Both the position numbers and the translations under genes were made by a program. From Lewinella sp. W8 (GTDB lineage Bacteria; Bacteroidota; Bacteroidia; Chitinophagales; Saprospiraceae), in assembly GCF_004375085.3 (NCBI RefSeq), contig NZ_SNAQ03000021.1:39889-103888 (forward strand): a DNA stretch of 64,000 nucleotides. Direction: 5' to 3'. The first letter of the stretch is position 1. Each line of letters opens with the position of its first letter. A model generated the notes under the pieces. The model did not search any database. It was not told the origin of the DNA and was given only the letters and a program-made list of their open reading frames with translations. Of this stretch, positions 52,415 through 62,319 are shown one piece after another.

Positions 52415-53620
52415 ATGAGCAGAATTATGATTATCGGCGCCGGAGGCGTCGCCAGGGTAGTTGCCTACAAGTGCGCCGAACACCCGGAGGTGTTCAGCGA
52501 GTTTATGATCGCCAGCCGCACGGTTAGCAAGTGCCGGGAAATTGCCGCCGACATCAAAGCGGATCTGGGCTACGAGAACATTTCTACGGCTGCCGTCGAT
52601 GCGGAAGACATTCCCGCCCTGACGACCCTGCTGAAGAACTACCAACCCGAATTGGTAATCCACGTGGCCTTGCCCTACCAGGACCTGACCATCATGGAGG
52701 CCTGCCTGAACGCGGGGGTCCACTACCTGGACACAGCCAACTACGAGCCCAAGGACGAAGCCAAGTTCGAATACAGCCATCAGTGGGCCTACCAGGAACG
52801 CTTCGAGGAAGCCGGCCTGACGGCCATTCTGGGCTGTGGCTTTGATCCCGGCGTAACCAGCATCTTCACCGCCCGGGCGGCCAAGCACATCTTTGACGAA
52901 ATCCACTACCTGGATATCGTTGACGCCAACGCCGGTGACCACGGTAAGGCCTTCGCGACCAACTTCAATCCGGAAATCAACATCCGGGAAATCACCCAGC
53001 CCGGCCGTTACTACGAAAACGGGGAATGGGTAGAAGTGCCGGCGCACAGCATCCGCAAGGATCTGGTCTACCCCGAAATCGGTCCCAAGCCCAGCTACCT
53101 GATCTACCACGAGGAACTTGAAAGCCTCGTCAAGCATTTCCCCACCATCAAGCGTGCGCGCTTCTGGATGACCTTCGGCGATGAATACCTGACCCACCTG
53201 CGCGTGATTCAGAACATCGGCATGGCGGGCATCGAGCCGGTAAATCATCAGGGAATGGAGATCATTCCCCTGGAATTCCTCAAGACGGTACTGCCCGATC
53301 CCGGTGAACTCGGCGAGAACTACACCGGCCAGACGAGCATCGGCTGCCGGATCAGCGGCATCAAGAACGGCAAACCCCAGACGTACTACATCTGGAACAA
53401 CTGCCAGCACGAGAAAGCCTTCCGCGAAACCCGCGCCCAGGGAGTGAGCTACACCACCGGGGTACCCGCCATGACGGGAGCCATGATGCTCCTGCAGGGC
53501 AAGTGGGGCGGTGCCGGCGTTTTCAACGTGGAGCAATTCAACCCCGACCCCTTCCTGAAGGTACTTGGTGCCCACGGACTGGAATGGCACGAAGAAATCG
53601 GTGGCGACCTCGGACTTTAA
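52415..53620 (+). CDS. Carboxynorspermidine dehydrogenase-like enzyme
   Basis: A 401-residue enzyme of the saccharopine dehydrogenase superfamily. An NADP-binding Rossmann start (IMIIGAGGVARVVAYKCA), then ASRTVSKC, HVALPYQDLTIMEACLNAGVHYLDTANYE and ILGCGFDPGVTSIF. By similarity it is the carboxy(nor)spermidine synthase that condenses a diamine with aspartate semialdehyde, the alternative polyamine route of many Bacteroidota. The matching decarboxylase is not in the window. It lies 24 bases after the unknown acidic protein. Confidence 0.88.
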   Translation: MSRIMIIGAGGVARVVAYKCAEHPEVFSEFMIASRTVSKCREIAADIKADLGYENISTAAVDAEDIPALTTLLKNYQPELVIHVALPYQDLTIMEACLNAGVHYLDTANYEPKDEAKFEYSHQWAYQERFEEAGLTAILGCGFDPGVTSIFTARAAKHIFDEIHYLDIVDANAGDHGKAFATNFNPEINIREITQPGRYYENGEWVEVPAHSIRKDLVYPEIGPKPSYLIYHEELESLVKHFPTIKRARFWMTFGDEYLTHLRVIQNIGMAGIEPVNHQGMEIIPLEFLKTVLPDPGELGENYTGQTSIGCRISGIKNGKPQTYYIWNNCQHEKAFRETRAQGVSYTTGVPAMTGAMMLLQGKWGGAGVFNVEQFNPDPFLKVLGAHGLEWHEEIGGDLGL

Positions 53621-53940
53621 TCCTGAAATACTACCGGATAAGCATAATGGCTATGGGGAAACCCGTGGCCATTGCTGATTTACTGAAGTCGTGGTTGATG
53701 CCGGAAATACCGCCGCCGATTTTGGGTGCGGAGCACGGGTGCCAGGGAGAAGGGTAGGGCCGTGCGGTGGGAATACTAGGGATTTCTCCGCTCCTGACTA
53801 CCTTGCCACTCCTGCCCCGGGCTGCGGCATCACCGCAAGCGGGGTACCTTATGCCGGCATTGTCCAAGCAAGCCGATCCCTTTACCGGAAAAACTTCTGG
53901 ACCCGAGCGTCAATCATGGACGCGCAATACCGCCTACTGT
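53621..53940 (+). other. Intergenic region before the GH43 gene
   Basis: 320 bases with no credible gene. It carries a minus-orientation copy of the dispersed element (53726-53743, reading GGCACCCGTGCTCCGCAC on the minus strand). A GGTACCTTATGCCGG near 53841 is an imperfect -7 box. Confidence 0.45.
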
Positions 53941-54978
53941 ATGCTTCTACGTACCTTTTCCTTACTTCTTGTGGTGGTTTGCCTGACGTGTTGCGGGCGA
54001 TCAAACCCGGACAACGCCTCCTCACCGCGACCCGAAACCTCCGGTAACCCCATCATTGACGGTTGGTACGCCGATCCCGAAGGGATTGTCTTCGGAGACG
54101 AATACTGGATATTTCCCACCTATTCCGACGATTTTGACCGGCAGCTTCACCTTGACGCCTTTTCCTCCCCGGATCTGGTGCACTGGACCAAGCACGAAAG
54201 CGTACTGGACACCAGCATCGTGCCCTGGGTCAAGCAGGCCATGTGGGCGCCCTCCGTGCTCGAGCATCGGGGCCGGTATTACCTGTTTTTCGCTGGGAAC
54301 GACATCCAGAACCCCGACCGCCCGGGTTACCGCCCGGAATACGATAAATACCGGGAGGGTGGCATCGGCGTAGCCGTGGCCGATGCGCCGGGCGGCCCCT
54401 ACCGTGATCTGCTCGGGAAGCCCCTGCTGAGTGAATTTTACAACATGGCGCAACCCATCGACCAGTTCGTCTTCCGCGATGACGACGGTACCGTGTACTT
54501 CTTTTACGGCGGTTGGGGGCGGTGCAACCTGGGACGGCTCAACGAAGATTTTACCGGTTTCCTTCCCTGGGAGGACGGCGAACTCTTCCACGAAATCACC
54601 CAGGAGGGCTACGTGGAAGGTCCCTTTATGTTCAAGCGGCAGGGCACCTACTATTTTATGTGGTCTGAAGGGGGATGGACGAACGGTACCTACAAGGTCG
54701 CCTACGCCACGGCCCCCGCCGTTACCGGCCCCTACACCCGGATTGGCACCATCCTGGAATCCGATGAGGCCATCGCCACCGGCGCCGGCCATCATTCCGT
54801 GATCAACGTCCCCGAAACCGACGAGTGGATCATCGTGTACCACCGCCGACCCATTCCCAACGAAGACCGGGATCACCGGGTCGTGTGCCTGGACCGACTG
54901 ACCTTCACCGAGGAGGGGTTGATCAATCCGGTAAAAATGACCAATAGCGGGGTGGAGGCGAGGCCGATTGGGAAGTAG
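53941..54978 (+). CDS. GH43 family glycosidase, lipoprotein
   Basis: A 345-residue lipoprotein (signal MLLRTFSLLLVVVCLTCC) with a five-bladed GH43 propeller. The likely catalytic base is Asp in GWYADPEG, the pKa modulator Asp in QPIDQFVFRDDDG, and the acid Glu in VEGPFMFKR. GH43 enzymes cut arabinan, xylan or related side chains; which one is unclear. The lipobox suggests outer-membrane or periplasmic location, suited to external polysaccharide use. The ATG at 53941 starts the lipoprotein signal directly; an in-frame GTG at 53767 adds 58 residues of no sense. Confidence 0.85.
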   Translation: MLLRTFSLLLVVVCLTCCGRSNPDNASSPRPETSGNPIIDGWYADPEGIVFGDEYWIFPTYSDDFDRQLHLDAFSSPDLVHWTKHESVLDTSIVPWVKQAMWAPSVLEHRGRYYLFFAGNDIQNPDRPGYRPEYDKYREGGIGVAVADAPGGPYRDLLGKPLLSEFYNMAQPIDQFVFRDDDGTVYFFYGGWGRCNLGRLNEDFTGFLPWEDGELFHEITQEGYVEGPFMFKRQGTYYFMWSEGGWTNGTYKVAYATAPAVTGPYTRIGTILESDEAIATGAGHHSVINVPETDEWIIVYHRRPIPNEDRDHRVVCLDRLTFTEEGLINPVKMTNSGVEARPIGK

Positions 54979-55310
54979 GTCGCACCTTCTATTCGCGACC
55001 CCTGGGAGCAGCTCGTTACACTCGACAACTCCGAGGAGCGCTTTAGGGAGGGTAGTAAAGCCGGTTCTCCGAGCGGTATTTTCTGGGCCGGTGGCCCGGA
55101 TTTCTGCTCGTAGGTCCCGGTATAGGTAAATGGAGATGCCACGATGTCTGGCCCCCTGGAGTGGACCCGGCACCCGCACGCCGTGCCCTGATTTTTGGCA
55201 ATTTCGGCACCCGAAACTTGTGGAGAAAAAAGGCTTTTGCGGACTAGTATAATAAGGTAATCCTATGTACCTTTGCGGCTCAATTGGGTACGGCCCAAAA
55301 TTCAGACTTT
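54979..55310 (+). other. Intergenic region before the atp operon
   Basis: 332 bases without a gene. A GTCGC/GCGAC hairpin follows the GH43 stop (54979-54999) with no T-run. A GGCAC/GTGCC hairpin is at 55169-55187. The end holds the atpB promoter. No atpI or AtpZ-like gene is present. Confidence 0.5.
55268..55275 (+). promoter_or_regulatory. -7 box of the atp operon
   Basis: TACCTTTG, a perfect TAnnTTTG, 35 bases before the atpB ATG. A TTTG at 55236-55239 is 28 bases upstream, longer than the usual spacing, so the -33 element is unclear. Confidence 0.7.
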
Positions 55311-56693
55311 ATGAAATTGTCTCTGCGGATCCTGTTTTTGCTGGTTTTTGGGCTGTTTCTAGGCCAGTTGTCAGCAGCTGGTGGCGGTGAGGAAGGCGAG
55401 GAATACGACCTCGTCGGTACCGCCATGCACCACATTGCCGACGCCAACGAATTTCATATTGTGGGGGATTTTTCTATTCCCCTGCCCGTTATCCTCTACG
55501 CACCCGGTCACGGCTGGACGTTTGGCATGAGCAATATGTTCCACCACGGCACCGAGGCCGTTGACGGTTACGTGCTCAATCACGGCCGCGTAAACCGCAT
55601 CGCTGACGCCTCCTTCCCCATGGGCCACGTGGCCCTGGCCGGTGGTGACCACGGCGGCCACGACGATCATGGAGACGATCACGCTGGCGATGAGCACGCC
55701 GAAGAAGCTGGTCACGAAGAAGAAGCCGCCCACGACGCGCACCACCTGGTGCACCACAAGATGATGGAGGTTGACGGCAAAGAAAAAGAAGTCGCCTACA
55801 TCACCTACGAAGGAAAAGAATACCTGCTGGACCCGCCCTCTACCCTCGACGGGGGACTCGTTGGCGGTGGCATTACCAGCTTCTACGATTTCAGCATCAC
55901 GAAGAACGTGGCCACCATGATCCTGGCCATGATCCTGCTGATCGTCGTCTGGACGAGCGTCAAGAACCGCTACCAGAAGAACGAAGGCAAGGCTCCCTCC
56001 GGCCTGCAGTCGCTGATGGAGCCGCTCTTCGTTTTCGTCCAGGAAGAAGTATCCAAGCCGATGATCGGTGAGAAGCACTACGCGCGCTTCCAGCCCTTCA
56101 TTATGTGTCTGTTCTTCTTCATTCTGTTCTGTAACCTGCTGGGCCTGATTCCCTTCTTCCCCGGTAGCGCCAACGTAACGGGGAACATTGCCGTGACGCT
56201 CGTGCTGGCGGTGATCGTGTTCATCGTTACGAACCTGAACGGCAACCGCCACTACTGGGGCCACATCTTCGCGATGCCCGGCGTACCCAAGTTTGTTCTC
56301 ATCATCCTTACCCCGGTAGAAATCCTCGGTCTGTTCATCAAGCCCTTCTCCCTGATGATTCGTCTTTTTGCGAACATCTCGGCCGGGCACATCATCATTC
56401 TGAGTCTGATCGGACTGATCTTCGTCTTCGGCGAAAGTGGTCAGAACGTTGGCGGCGCGGCCGTTGGGGTACTGGTTGGCGGACTGTTTACCGCCTTCAT
56501 GAACCTCATCGAGTTGCTGGTGGCCTTCCTGCAGGCCTTCATCTTCTCCATCCTGGCAGCCAGCTACATTGGCGCGGCGGTGGAAGAACACGACCACGGC
56601 CACGACGATCATCACGCCGAGGAGACGCACGGCTACGCTGCTGCCGTTCAGCATCAGCCCATTGATCAACCCAGCGTTGCTACCAACGGGTAG
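55311..56693 (+). CDS. atpB: ATP synthase F0 subunit a
   Basis: A 460-residue subunit a, long for the family. Signal-like start (MKLSLRILFLLVFGLF, ending LSAAGG). A periplasmic region contains a His/Asp/Glu-rich run (about residues 109-152). The core has five or six helices; the essential Arg is in SLMIRLFANISAGH (near 350), which faces the c-ring. A second His-rich segment (EEHDHGHDDHHAEE) follows the last helix near 426-442. Bacteroidota AtpB proteins carry N-terminal extensions; the His-rich runs may bind metal. ATG 55311 is preferred to a TTG at 55284. First gene of atpBEFHAG. Confidence 0.95.
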   Translation: MKLSLRILFLLVFGLFLGQLSAAGGGEEGEEYDLVGTAMHHIADANEFHIVGDFSIPLPVILYAPGHGWTFGMSNMFHHGTEAVDGYVLNHGRVNRIADASFPMGHVALAGGDHGGHDDHGDDHAGDEHAEEAGHEEEAAHDAHHLVHHKMMEVDGKEKEVAYITYEGKEYLLDPPSTLDGGLVGGGITSFYDFSITKNVATMILAMILLIVVWTSVKNRYQKNEGKAPSGLQSLMEPLFVFVQEEVSKPMIGEKHYARFQPFIMCLFFFILFCNLLGLIPFFPGSANVTGNIAVTLVLAVIVFIVTNLNGNRHYWGHIFAMPGVPKFVLIILTPVEILGLFIKPFSLMIRLFANISAGHIIILSLIGLIFVFGESGQNVGGAAVGVLVGGLFTAFMNLIELLVAFLQAFIFSILAASYIGAAVEEHDHGHDDHHAEETHGYAAAVQHQPIDQPSVATNG

Positions 56694-56709
56694 TCAACTT
56701 AAAGATATT

Positions 56710-56743
56710 GAACGGTCGGCCCGATTTTCCGGACGGCCCGTTC
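56710..56743 (+). promoter_or_regulatory. Dyad between atpB and atpE
   Basis: An imperfect GC-rich hairpin with GAACG/CGTTC outer arms and a GGCC/GGCC inner stem around ATTTTCC. There is no T-tract after it. Confidence 0.5.
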
Positions 56744-56773
56744 GCCCACTAACTTGAATTTTTCATCGCTTAA

Positions 56774-56992
<219 letters not shown>

Positions 56993-57012
56993 GCCAGCAA
57001 ACCAAACCGAAC

Positions 57013-57060
57013 GGCACCGGTGGCCGAACCGCGATTGGCGGCGGCACCGGTGCCAATTTT
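57013..57060 (+). terminator. Hairpin between atpE and atpF
   Basis: A 10-bp perfect stem (GGCACCGGTG, 57013-57022, with CACCGGTGCC at 57045-57054), then AATTTT. It looks like a partial terminator or an RNA 3'-end stabiliser for atpE. Confidence 0.6.
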
Positions 57061-57082
57061 AAGCGACAAGAATTTATACCTC

Positions 57083-57592
57083 ATGTATTTACTCCCCCTT
57101 GCTTTTGACGTAATCAAGCCCGATCCGGGTTTGTTGGTCTGGACCACGATCATCTTTCTGTTGGTCTACTTCTTCGTTGGCCGCTCTGCGTTCAAGCCCA
57201 TTCAGACGGCTCTGCGTAAGCGTAACGAGGAAATCCAGGACTCCATTGACGAAGCCAAGCGCGTACAGGCCGAAATGGCCCAGCTGAAGGCGGACAACCA
57301 GCAGCTGCTGGCCGAAGCCCGCGAAGAGCGTACCCGCATTGTGAGTGAGGCCGAAAAGCAGGCCAAGCAAATGGTGGAAGAGGCCAAAAACGAAGCCAAA
57401 GCTGCCGCTCAGAAAGTTGCCGCCGACGCCAAGCGTGACATCGAGAACATGCGTAAGTCCGCCATGGTAGACCTGAAGAAGGAAGTTGGTACGATGGCCA
57501 TTGAGATCGCCGAGAAGGTCCTGCAGAAGGAACTCAAAAGCGACGCCAACCAGACCGCCTACGTCAAGGAACTGGTGAACAACCTTAACTAA
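57083..57592 (+). CDS. atpF: ATP synthase F0 subunit b
   Basis: A 169-residue subunit b: one membrane helix near residues 14-33 (LLVWTTIIFLLVYFFVG), then a long charged coiled coil (for example EAREERTRIVSEAEKQAKQM). It forms the peripheral stalk linking F0 to F1. ATG 57083 is chosen; a GTG at 57020 lies in the hairpin and adds an unrelated 21-residue stretch. It ends 8 bases before atpH. Confidence 0.95.
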   Translation: MYLLPLAFDVIKPDPGLLVWTTIIFLLVYFFVGRSAFKPIQTALRKRNEEIQDSIDEAKRVQAEMAQLKADNQQLLAEAREERTRIVSEAEKQAKQMVEEAKNEAKAAAQKVAADAKRDIENMRKSAMVDLKKEVGTMAIEIAEKVLQKELKSDANQTAYVKELVNNLN

Positions 57593-57600
57593 GCACACCC

Positions 57601-58182
57601 ATGACTAATCACAGAGTAGCCGCACGGTACGCAAAGTCACTCATCGAACTGGCCCAGGAGCGCAAGCAGCTCGACGGGATCAAGTCCGACGTAGACTCCC
57701 TGCTGGCCATGGCGGAAAATCGGGAGTTCGCCCTTCTGCTGAGCAGTCCGGTGGTCAACCCCTCCAAGAAAAAGGCCATTCTGGCTACCTTGTTGGAAAA
57801 GGCCGAAGCCGACGAACTGACGAAGGCTTTCGTCCGCATCCTGGTCGAAAAGGGTCGGGAAAAGGACCTGGTGGGCATCCTGAAGGAGTTCATCGCCCAG
57901 TACAAGGTGATCAACCACATTTCCACGGTGAAACTGACCAGTGCCGCTCCCCTGACCGAGGAGGTACTGAACAGCGTCAAGCAACAGCTGATCGCCGGCG
58001 GAAAAACCGAGAAGAACATTGACCTGCACACCGCCATTGATCCTTCGATCATGGGCGGCTTCATCCTTGAGTTTGACGGCAACGTCTACGACGCCAGTGT
58101 GGCGCACAAGCTCAAGCAGATGAAGAAAGAACTGCAGCGTCCAAATCTTTACCAAAACCGGGTTGGCGATCAGCCTGCCTAA
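57601..58182 (+). CDS. atpH: ATP synthase F1 subunit delta
   Basis: A 193-residue delta (OSCP) subunit of the peripheral stalk. Typical start (MTNHRVAARYAKSLIELAQE) and C-terminal block (DPSIMGGFILEFDGNVYDASVAHKL, split here between its two halves by family-typical residues). It connects subunit b to the top of the alpha/beta hexamer. Confidence 0.95.
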   Translation: MTNHRVAARYAKSLIELAQERKQLDGIKSDVDSLLAMAENREFALLLSSPVVNPSKKKAILATLLEKAEADELTKAFVRILVEKGREKDLVGILKEFIAQYKVINHISTVKLTSAAPLTEEVLNSVKQQLIAGGKTEKNIDLHTAIDPSIMGGFILEFDGNVYDASVAHKLKQMKKELQRPNLYQNRVGDQPA

Positions 58183-58184
58183 AT

Positions 58185-58198
58185 CCGTCCGCGGACGG
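58185..58198 (+). promoter_or_regulatory. Palindrome between atpH and atpA
   Basis: CCGTCCGCGGACGG, a perfect 14-base palindrome 2 bases after the atpH stop codon. Protein binding or an RNA-level role is possible. Confidence 0.5.
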
Positions 58199-58258
58199 TA
58201 GCCGGAAGGACCCCGGCACGACGAAACATATCCACTTAAGTTTTAAGCAAAATATCCA

Positions 58259-59842
58259 ATGGCTGACGTAAAACCTGATGAAATCAGCGCAATCCTCAAG
58301 CAGCAGCTGAGTGGCTTTGATACGGCCACCGAACTGGAGGAATACGGTACCGTACTCCAGGTAGGTGACGGTATTGCCCGCGTATACGGACTGAACAACG
58401 CGCAGGCCGGTGAACTCGTGCAGTTCGACAACGGCACGGAAGCAATCGTTCTGAACCTCGAGGAAGACAACGTTGGTGTAGTACTCATGGGTACTTCCAC
58501 CGGCATCCAGGAAGGTAGCCGCGTTTCCCGCACCGGACGGATCGCTTCGATCAACGTCGGAGAAGGGTTCGTAGGCCGTGTGGTTAACCCCCTCGGGGAG
58601 CCCATCGACGGTAAGGGTGACATCACCGGAACTACCTACGAAATGCCCCTGGAGCGCAAGGCTCCCGGTGTAATCTTCCGTCAGCCGGTAAGTGAGCCCC
58701 TGCAGACGGGTATCAAGGCCATCGACGCCATGATCCCCATCGGTCGTGGCCAGCGGGAACTGATCATTGGTGACCGCCAGACGGGTAAGTCGGCCATCGC
58801 CATTGACACCATCCTGAACCAAAAAGAATTTTACGATCGCGGCGAGCCCGTATACTGTATCTACGTAGCCTGTGGACAGAAGTCCTCTACGGTTGCTCAG
58901 GTAGCCAAGACGCTCGAAGACAACGGTGCCCTGGATTACTCCGTCATCGTTTCTGCATCTGCTTCTGATCCCGCACCGCTGCAGTTCTACGCACCCTTCG
59001 CTGGTGCCGCCATCGGTGAGTACTTCCGCGACACGGGCCGTCCGGCCCTGATCATTTACGATGATCTGTCCAAGCAGGCCGTGGCTTACCGTGAAGTATC
59101 CCTGCTGCTTCGTCGTCCTCCCGGTCGTGAAGCTTACCCCGGTGACGTATTCTACCTCCACAGCCGCCTGCTGGAGCGTGCCGCTAAGGTCATCGATGAC
59201 GATAAGATCGCTCAGGACATGAACGACCTGCCCGAAAGCCTCAAGAAGGCGGGCATCGTGAAGGGTGGTGGCTCCCTGACGGCCCTGCCCATCATCGAAA
59301 CCCAGGCCGGTGACGTTTCTGCCTACATTCCTACGAATGTAATCTCCATCACCGATGGTCAGATCTTCCTGGAATCCACGCTGTTCAACAACGGTATTCG
59401 TCCGGCCATTAACGTAGGTATCTCCGTTAGCCGGGTAGGTGGTTCGGCTCAGATCAAGCCGATGAAGAAAGTATCCGGTACGCTGAAGCTCGACCAGGCT
59501 TCCTACCGCGAACTGGAGGCCTTCGCCAAATTCGGTTCTGACCTCGATGCTTCTACGATGAACATCCTCGAGAAGGGTAAGCGCAACGTAGAAATCCTGA
59601 AGCAGCCCCAGTACAGCCCGGTACCCGTTGAGAAGCAGGTAGCCATCATTTACCTCGGTACGAAGAACCTGATGAAGGACGTGCCGGTCAACAAGATCAA
59701 GGAATTCGAAGCCTTGTTCCTGGCCGAGCTGGACCGTCAGCTCCCCGAGGTACTTGAGAATTTCCGCAACAAGAAATACGAGAAGGAAGACCAGCAAAAG
59801 CTGGAAGAACTGGCCGCACAGCTCGTTCCTCAGTTTAGCTAA
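58259..59842 (+). CDS. atpA: ATP synthase F1 subunit alpha
   Basis: A 527-residue alpha subunit. Walker [11 protein letters not shown], the nearby RELIIGDRQ, the [20 protein letters not shown] block and [20 protein letters not shown] are standard. Alpha holds non-catalytic nucleotides and the Arg finger for beta. The beta gene (atpD) does not follow; in Bacteroidota atpDC sit elsewhere. Confidence 0.97.
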   Translation: MADVKPDEISAILKQQLSGFDTATELEEYGTVLQVGDGIARVYGLNNAQAGELVQFDNGTEAIVLNLEEDNVGVVLMGTSTGIQEGSRVSRTGRIASINVGEGFVGRVVNPLGEPIDGKGDITGTTYEMPLERKAPGVIFRQPVSEPLQTGIKAIDAMIPIGRGQRELIIGDRQTGKSAIAIDTILNQKEFYDRGEPVYCIYVACGQKSSTVAQVAKTLEDNGALDYSVIVSASASDPAPLQFYAPFAGAAIGEYFRDTGRPALIIYDDLSKQAVAYREVSLLLRRPPGREAYPGDVFYLHSRLLERAAKVIDDDKIAQDMNDLPESLKKAGIVKGGGSLTALPIIETQAGDVSAYIPTNVISITDGQIFLESTLFNNGIRPAINVGISVSRVGGSAQIKPMKKVSGTLKLDQASYRELEAFAKFGSDLDASTMNILEKGKRNVEILKQPQYSPVPVEKQVAIIYLGTKNLMKDVPVNKIKEFEALFLAELDRQLPEVLENFRNKKYEKEDQQKLEELAAQLVPQFS

Positions 59843-59851
59843 AGGATGAAC

Positions 59852-59885
59852 GGCCGCCCGGTGGGCACCTCGCCCACCGGCGGCC
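59852..59885 (+). promoter_or_regulatory. Hairpin between atpA and atpG
   Basis: A strong stem (GGCCGCCCGGTGGGC with GCCCACCGGCGGCC, one bulged C) around a 5-base loop, 9 bases after the atpA stop. There is no T-tract, so processing, mRNA protection or pausing is more likely than termination. Confidence 0.6.
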
Positions 59886-59929
59886 ATCTTCTCCTCCCGT
59901 TGTCTCCTTAATCCTTTTCCTCCCTTACT

Positions 59930-60835
59930 ATGGCTAACTTAAAAGAAGTACGTGAACGGATTCGCTCGGTAAAGAATACCCAGCAAATCACCAGTGCGAT
60001 GAAAATGGTGTCCGCGGCCAAGCTCCGCCGGGCCCAGCAAGCCATTACCGACCTGCGCCCCTACGCCGAGAAGCTCGACGAAATGTTGACCAACATCCTG
60101 ACCAACCTGGAGGGAGATGCCAACACCAGCTTCAACAAGGTGCGTCCGGTAAACGGAGCCTGTGTGGTCGTGGTAACCTCCAGTCGTGGCCTGGCGGGTG
60201 CGTTTAACACCAACGTCATCAAGGCCGCCGAAGCTACCATCAAGGAACAGCAACTGGTCGGGCTATCCGGCGTGCTGGACATTGTCTGTATCGGTAAGAA
60301 AGGGGGAGACTACTTCCGTAAGCACTACGCCAAGAAAGAGAACATTCGCGTGAATCTCGATTACGTAGATCTGTTCTCCGACCTGAGCTTCGACCACACC
60401 AAACAGGTTCCCCAGTTGATCATGAACCGGTTTGAGTCCGGTCGTTACGACCGGGTTTTCGTGGCCTACGCCCGCTTCAAAAACGCGGCGGTGCAGTTTG
60501 CTACCTGTGAACAGTTCCTGCCCGTAGAGGATAAGGAAGAGAGTGGTGAGAAGAGCAGCTCCGGACTACGGGCCGACTACATCTTCGAGCCCAGTAAAGA
60601 AGCCCTGTTGGATTACCTCGTGCCGAGTATCCTGCAGACCAAATTTCAGTCTTTCCTCCTGGATACCCACGCTTCCGAGCACGGTGCGCGGATGACGGCC
60701 ATGGACAAGGCCACGGAAAACGCCCAGGAACTGCTGAAGGAACTGAAAATCAGCTACAACAAAGCGCGTCAGGAAGCCATTACGACCGAAATCCTCGAGA
60801 TCGTTAGTGGTGCCGCCGCGCTCGAGGCCGGCTAA
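59930..60835 (+). CDS. atpG: ATP synthase F1 subunit gamma
   Basis: A 301-residue gamma subunit, the central rotor. N-terminal helix MANLKEVRERIRSVKNTQQI followed by TSAMKMVSAAKLRRAQ, the SSRGLAGAFNTNV block, and the C-terminal helix (HGARMTAMDKATENAQELL, then YNKARQEAITTEILEIVSGA). Last gene of the operon before a strong terminator. Confidence 0.96.
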   Translation: MANLKEVRERIRSVKNTQQITSAMKMVSAAKLRRAQQAITDLRPYAEKLDEMLTNILTNLEGDANTSFNKVRPVNGACVVVVTSSRGLAGAFNTNVIKAAEATIKEQQLVGLSGVLDIVCIGKKGGDYFRKHYAKKENIRVNLDYVDLFSDLSFDHTKQVPQLIMNRFESGRYDRVFVAYARFKNAAVQFATCEQFLPVEDKEESGEKSSSGLRADYIFEPSKEALLDYLVPSILQTKFQSFLLDTHASEHGARMTAMDKATENAQELLKELKISYNKARQEAITTEILEIVSGAAALEAG

Positions 60836-60878
60836 GCTACCCCTCGCTGGCCACTATTTGAGACTTTTAGTGGATTAG

Positions 60879-60914
60879 AGCCCCGCTTTCCTTTCGGAAG
60901 GCGGGGCTTTTTAA
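60879..60914 (+). terminator. Terminator of the atp operon
   Basis: A stem of about 13 bp (AGCCCCGCTTTCC with GGAAGGCGGGGCT, one G-T pair) around TTTC, followed by TTTTTAATT. Confidence 0.9.
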
Positions 60915-61056
60915 TTGGTTGGTTGTTAGTCTTTTGTGGAATTAGTTTTGCAATTTTTGAAATTTTGGTGATTGCTGCCCACCGGTTCGCAGAGCACTTT
61001 TGCTTCAGCATTACCGGCAAGCTATCCGGTGAACTTCAACCATCCAATCACGAATT

Positions 61057-62280
61057 ATGAAAACCCTTTTCTCGCTTTTACTAACCCTCAGCCTGGTGTT
61101 CTTTCTTCAACCCATAGACGCCCAGGTTATTGATCACAACGGCCAGGACAGCCAGGTCAATTTTGTCCAGGGAAATATCGCCGTGTACTACGTCATCGAA
61201 GGCAGCGGCATCGAAATTCCCATTCCGTGCGGACAGGGGGTGAATTTTAATAATCAGGTTCCCGTGGGAGGGAGCTACTCGGCACTCTTCCGTATCTACC
61301 CCGAGTACGAAAACCCCAACAACGAGGAACCGCTTGAACTAACGATCCACGATGTGTATTTGCAAACCACGGATTTTCATTTCCTCGGGTTTCCCAACGG
61401 CTTCGATGGCGTGTTGACGGAAGGGGAGTCCCTGGATGTCCGCGTGTTCTTTAAGCCCATTTGCCCCGGAGTATTCACCAATGGATTGGTGATCGAAAGC
61501 TCCGCCGCGAACGCTCCGGTGTGCCTGCAAAGGATTGATCAGATCACGGAAAGTGGTGATGGGGCCCAACTTAGCGTAAGCGCCGTATTCCCTTCCGAAA
61601 TTGGGCTTCAGGAGTGGACCGTAATCCCCGCCACCCAGGGGCTGGAGGTTCCGGCCTTTCCCCCGTCAATCAATCGACGGGTGCAATTGGACATCCAGAA
61701 TTTTGGTAACGAAGACCTGATCATCGATGGAATCTACGTCTACGGACCGGCCAGCCTCAACAACACCCATCCGAGCCAAAGTGTGGTTTTTGCGGAACCC
61801 ATTCCACCTGGGCAGCAACGCTTCGTCTGGATCGAAATGGACGAAGAAATCGATTGTGACGGGCAGGACGTTCAGGTGCTGATCAAGAGTACCGATAACA
61901 TTACCTGTGGACCTTCGCTGACGAATCATCAGTTTAAATTTTTCGTCTATCCCTCGGAAGATTGTCCGGAGGAAGAAGAGGAACAGCCCGATGACAATGA
62001 AGATCGTCCGGAAATTCGGAGTGGTCGATTAAACCAGTCGAATGCACCGGTCATCCGGGTATTTCCAACGCTGGTGAGTAATACGCTATGGGTGGAGCTT
62101 GGCGAACCGCAGGTGGGCACCGCCTACCAAATCCTGGATGGAACCGGCCGAATGGTCCTCGAGGGGCGTTTTGCCGCGGGGGACTTCCGGGCCGCTCTCC
62201 CGGTCCAAAACTTACGTTCCGGACATTATTTCCTCCGCGAATTGGCGACGGGAACCGTGGCTCGGTTTATCAAGCCGTAG
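61057..62280 (+). CDS. Secreted Ig-like protein with T9SS type A domain
   Basis: A 407-residue protein. Signal peptide (MKTLFSLLLTLSLVFFLQ, ending IDAQ). Two beta-sandwich domains of the ASH/choice-of-anchor kind (about residues 25-165 and 170-305; note GESLDVRVFFKPICPGVF). An acidic linker (CPEEEEEQPDDNEDRPE) follows. The T9SS type A sorting domain spans about 325-407 (VIRVFPTLVSNTLWVEL to GTVARFIKP). It is exported to the surface; partner or ligand unknown. Confidence 0.85.
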   Translation: MKTLFSLLLTLSLVFFLQPIDAQVIDHNGQDSQVNFVQGNIAVYYVIEGSGIEIPIPCGQGVNFNNQVPVGGSYSALFRIYPEYENPNNEEPLELTIHDVYLQTTDFHFLGFPNGFDGVLTEGESLDVRVFFKPICPGVFTNGLVIESSAANAPVCLQRIDQITESGDGAQLSVSAVFPSEIGLQEWTVIPATQGLEVPAFPPSINRRVQLDIQNFGNEDLIIDGIYVYGPASLNNTHPSQSVVFAEPIPPGQQRFVWIEMDEEIDCDGQDVQVLIKSTDNITCGPSLTNHQFKFFVYPSEDCPEEEEEQPDDNEDRPEIRSGRLNQSNAPVIRVFPTLVSNTLWVELGEPQVGTAYQILDGTGRMVLEGRFAAGDFRAALPVQNLRSGHYFLRELATGTVARFIKP

Positions 62281-62319
62281 CATTTTATAACCAGGAATTG
62301 ACGAAGCATTGGGGCGCAA

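Noticed and set aside
53503..54047. Plus-strand frames between the dehydrogenase and the GH43 gene
   Set aside because: They overlap real coding sequence out of frame and show no signal or domain; the GH43 lipoprotein start at 53941 explains the region.
55371..56669. A 432-residue antisense frame over atpB
   Set aside because: A reflection of atpB codon use; atpB is unambiguous.
58112..59887. A 591-residue antisense frame over atpA
   Set aside because: Antisense to a highly conserved ATP synthase gene; no promoter or motif.
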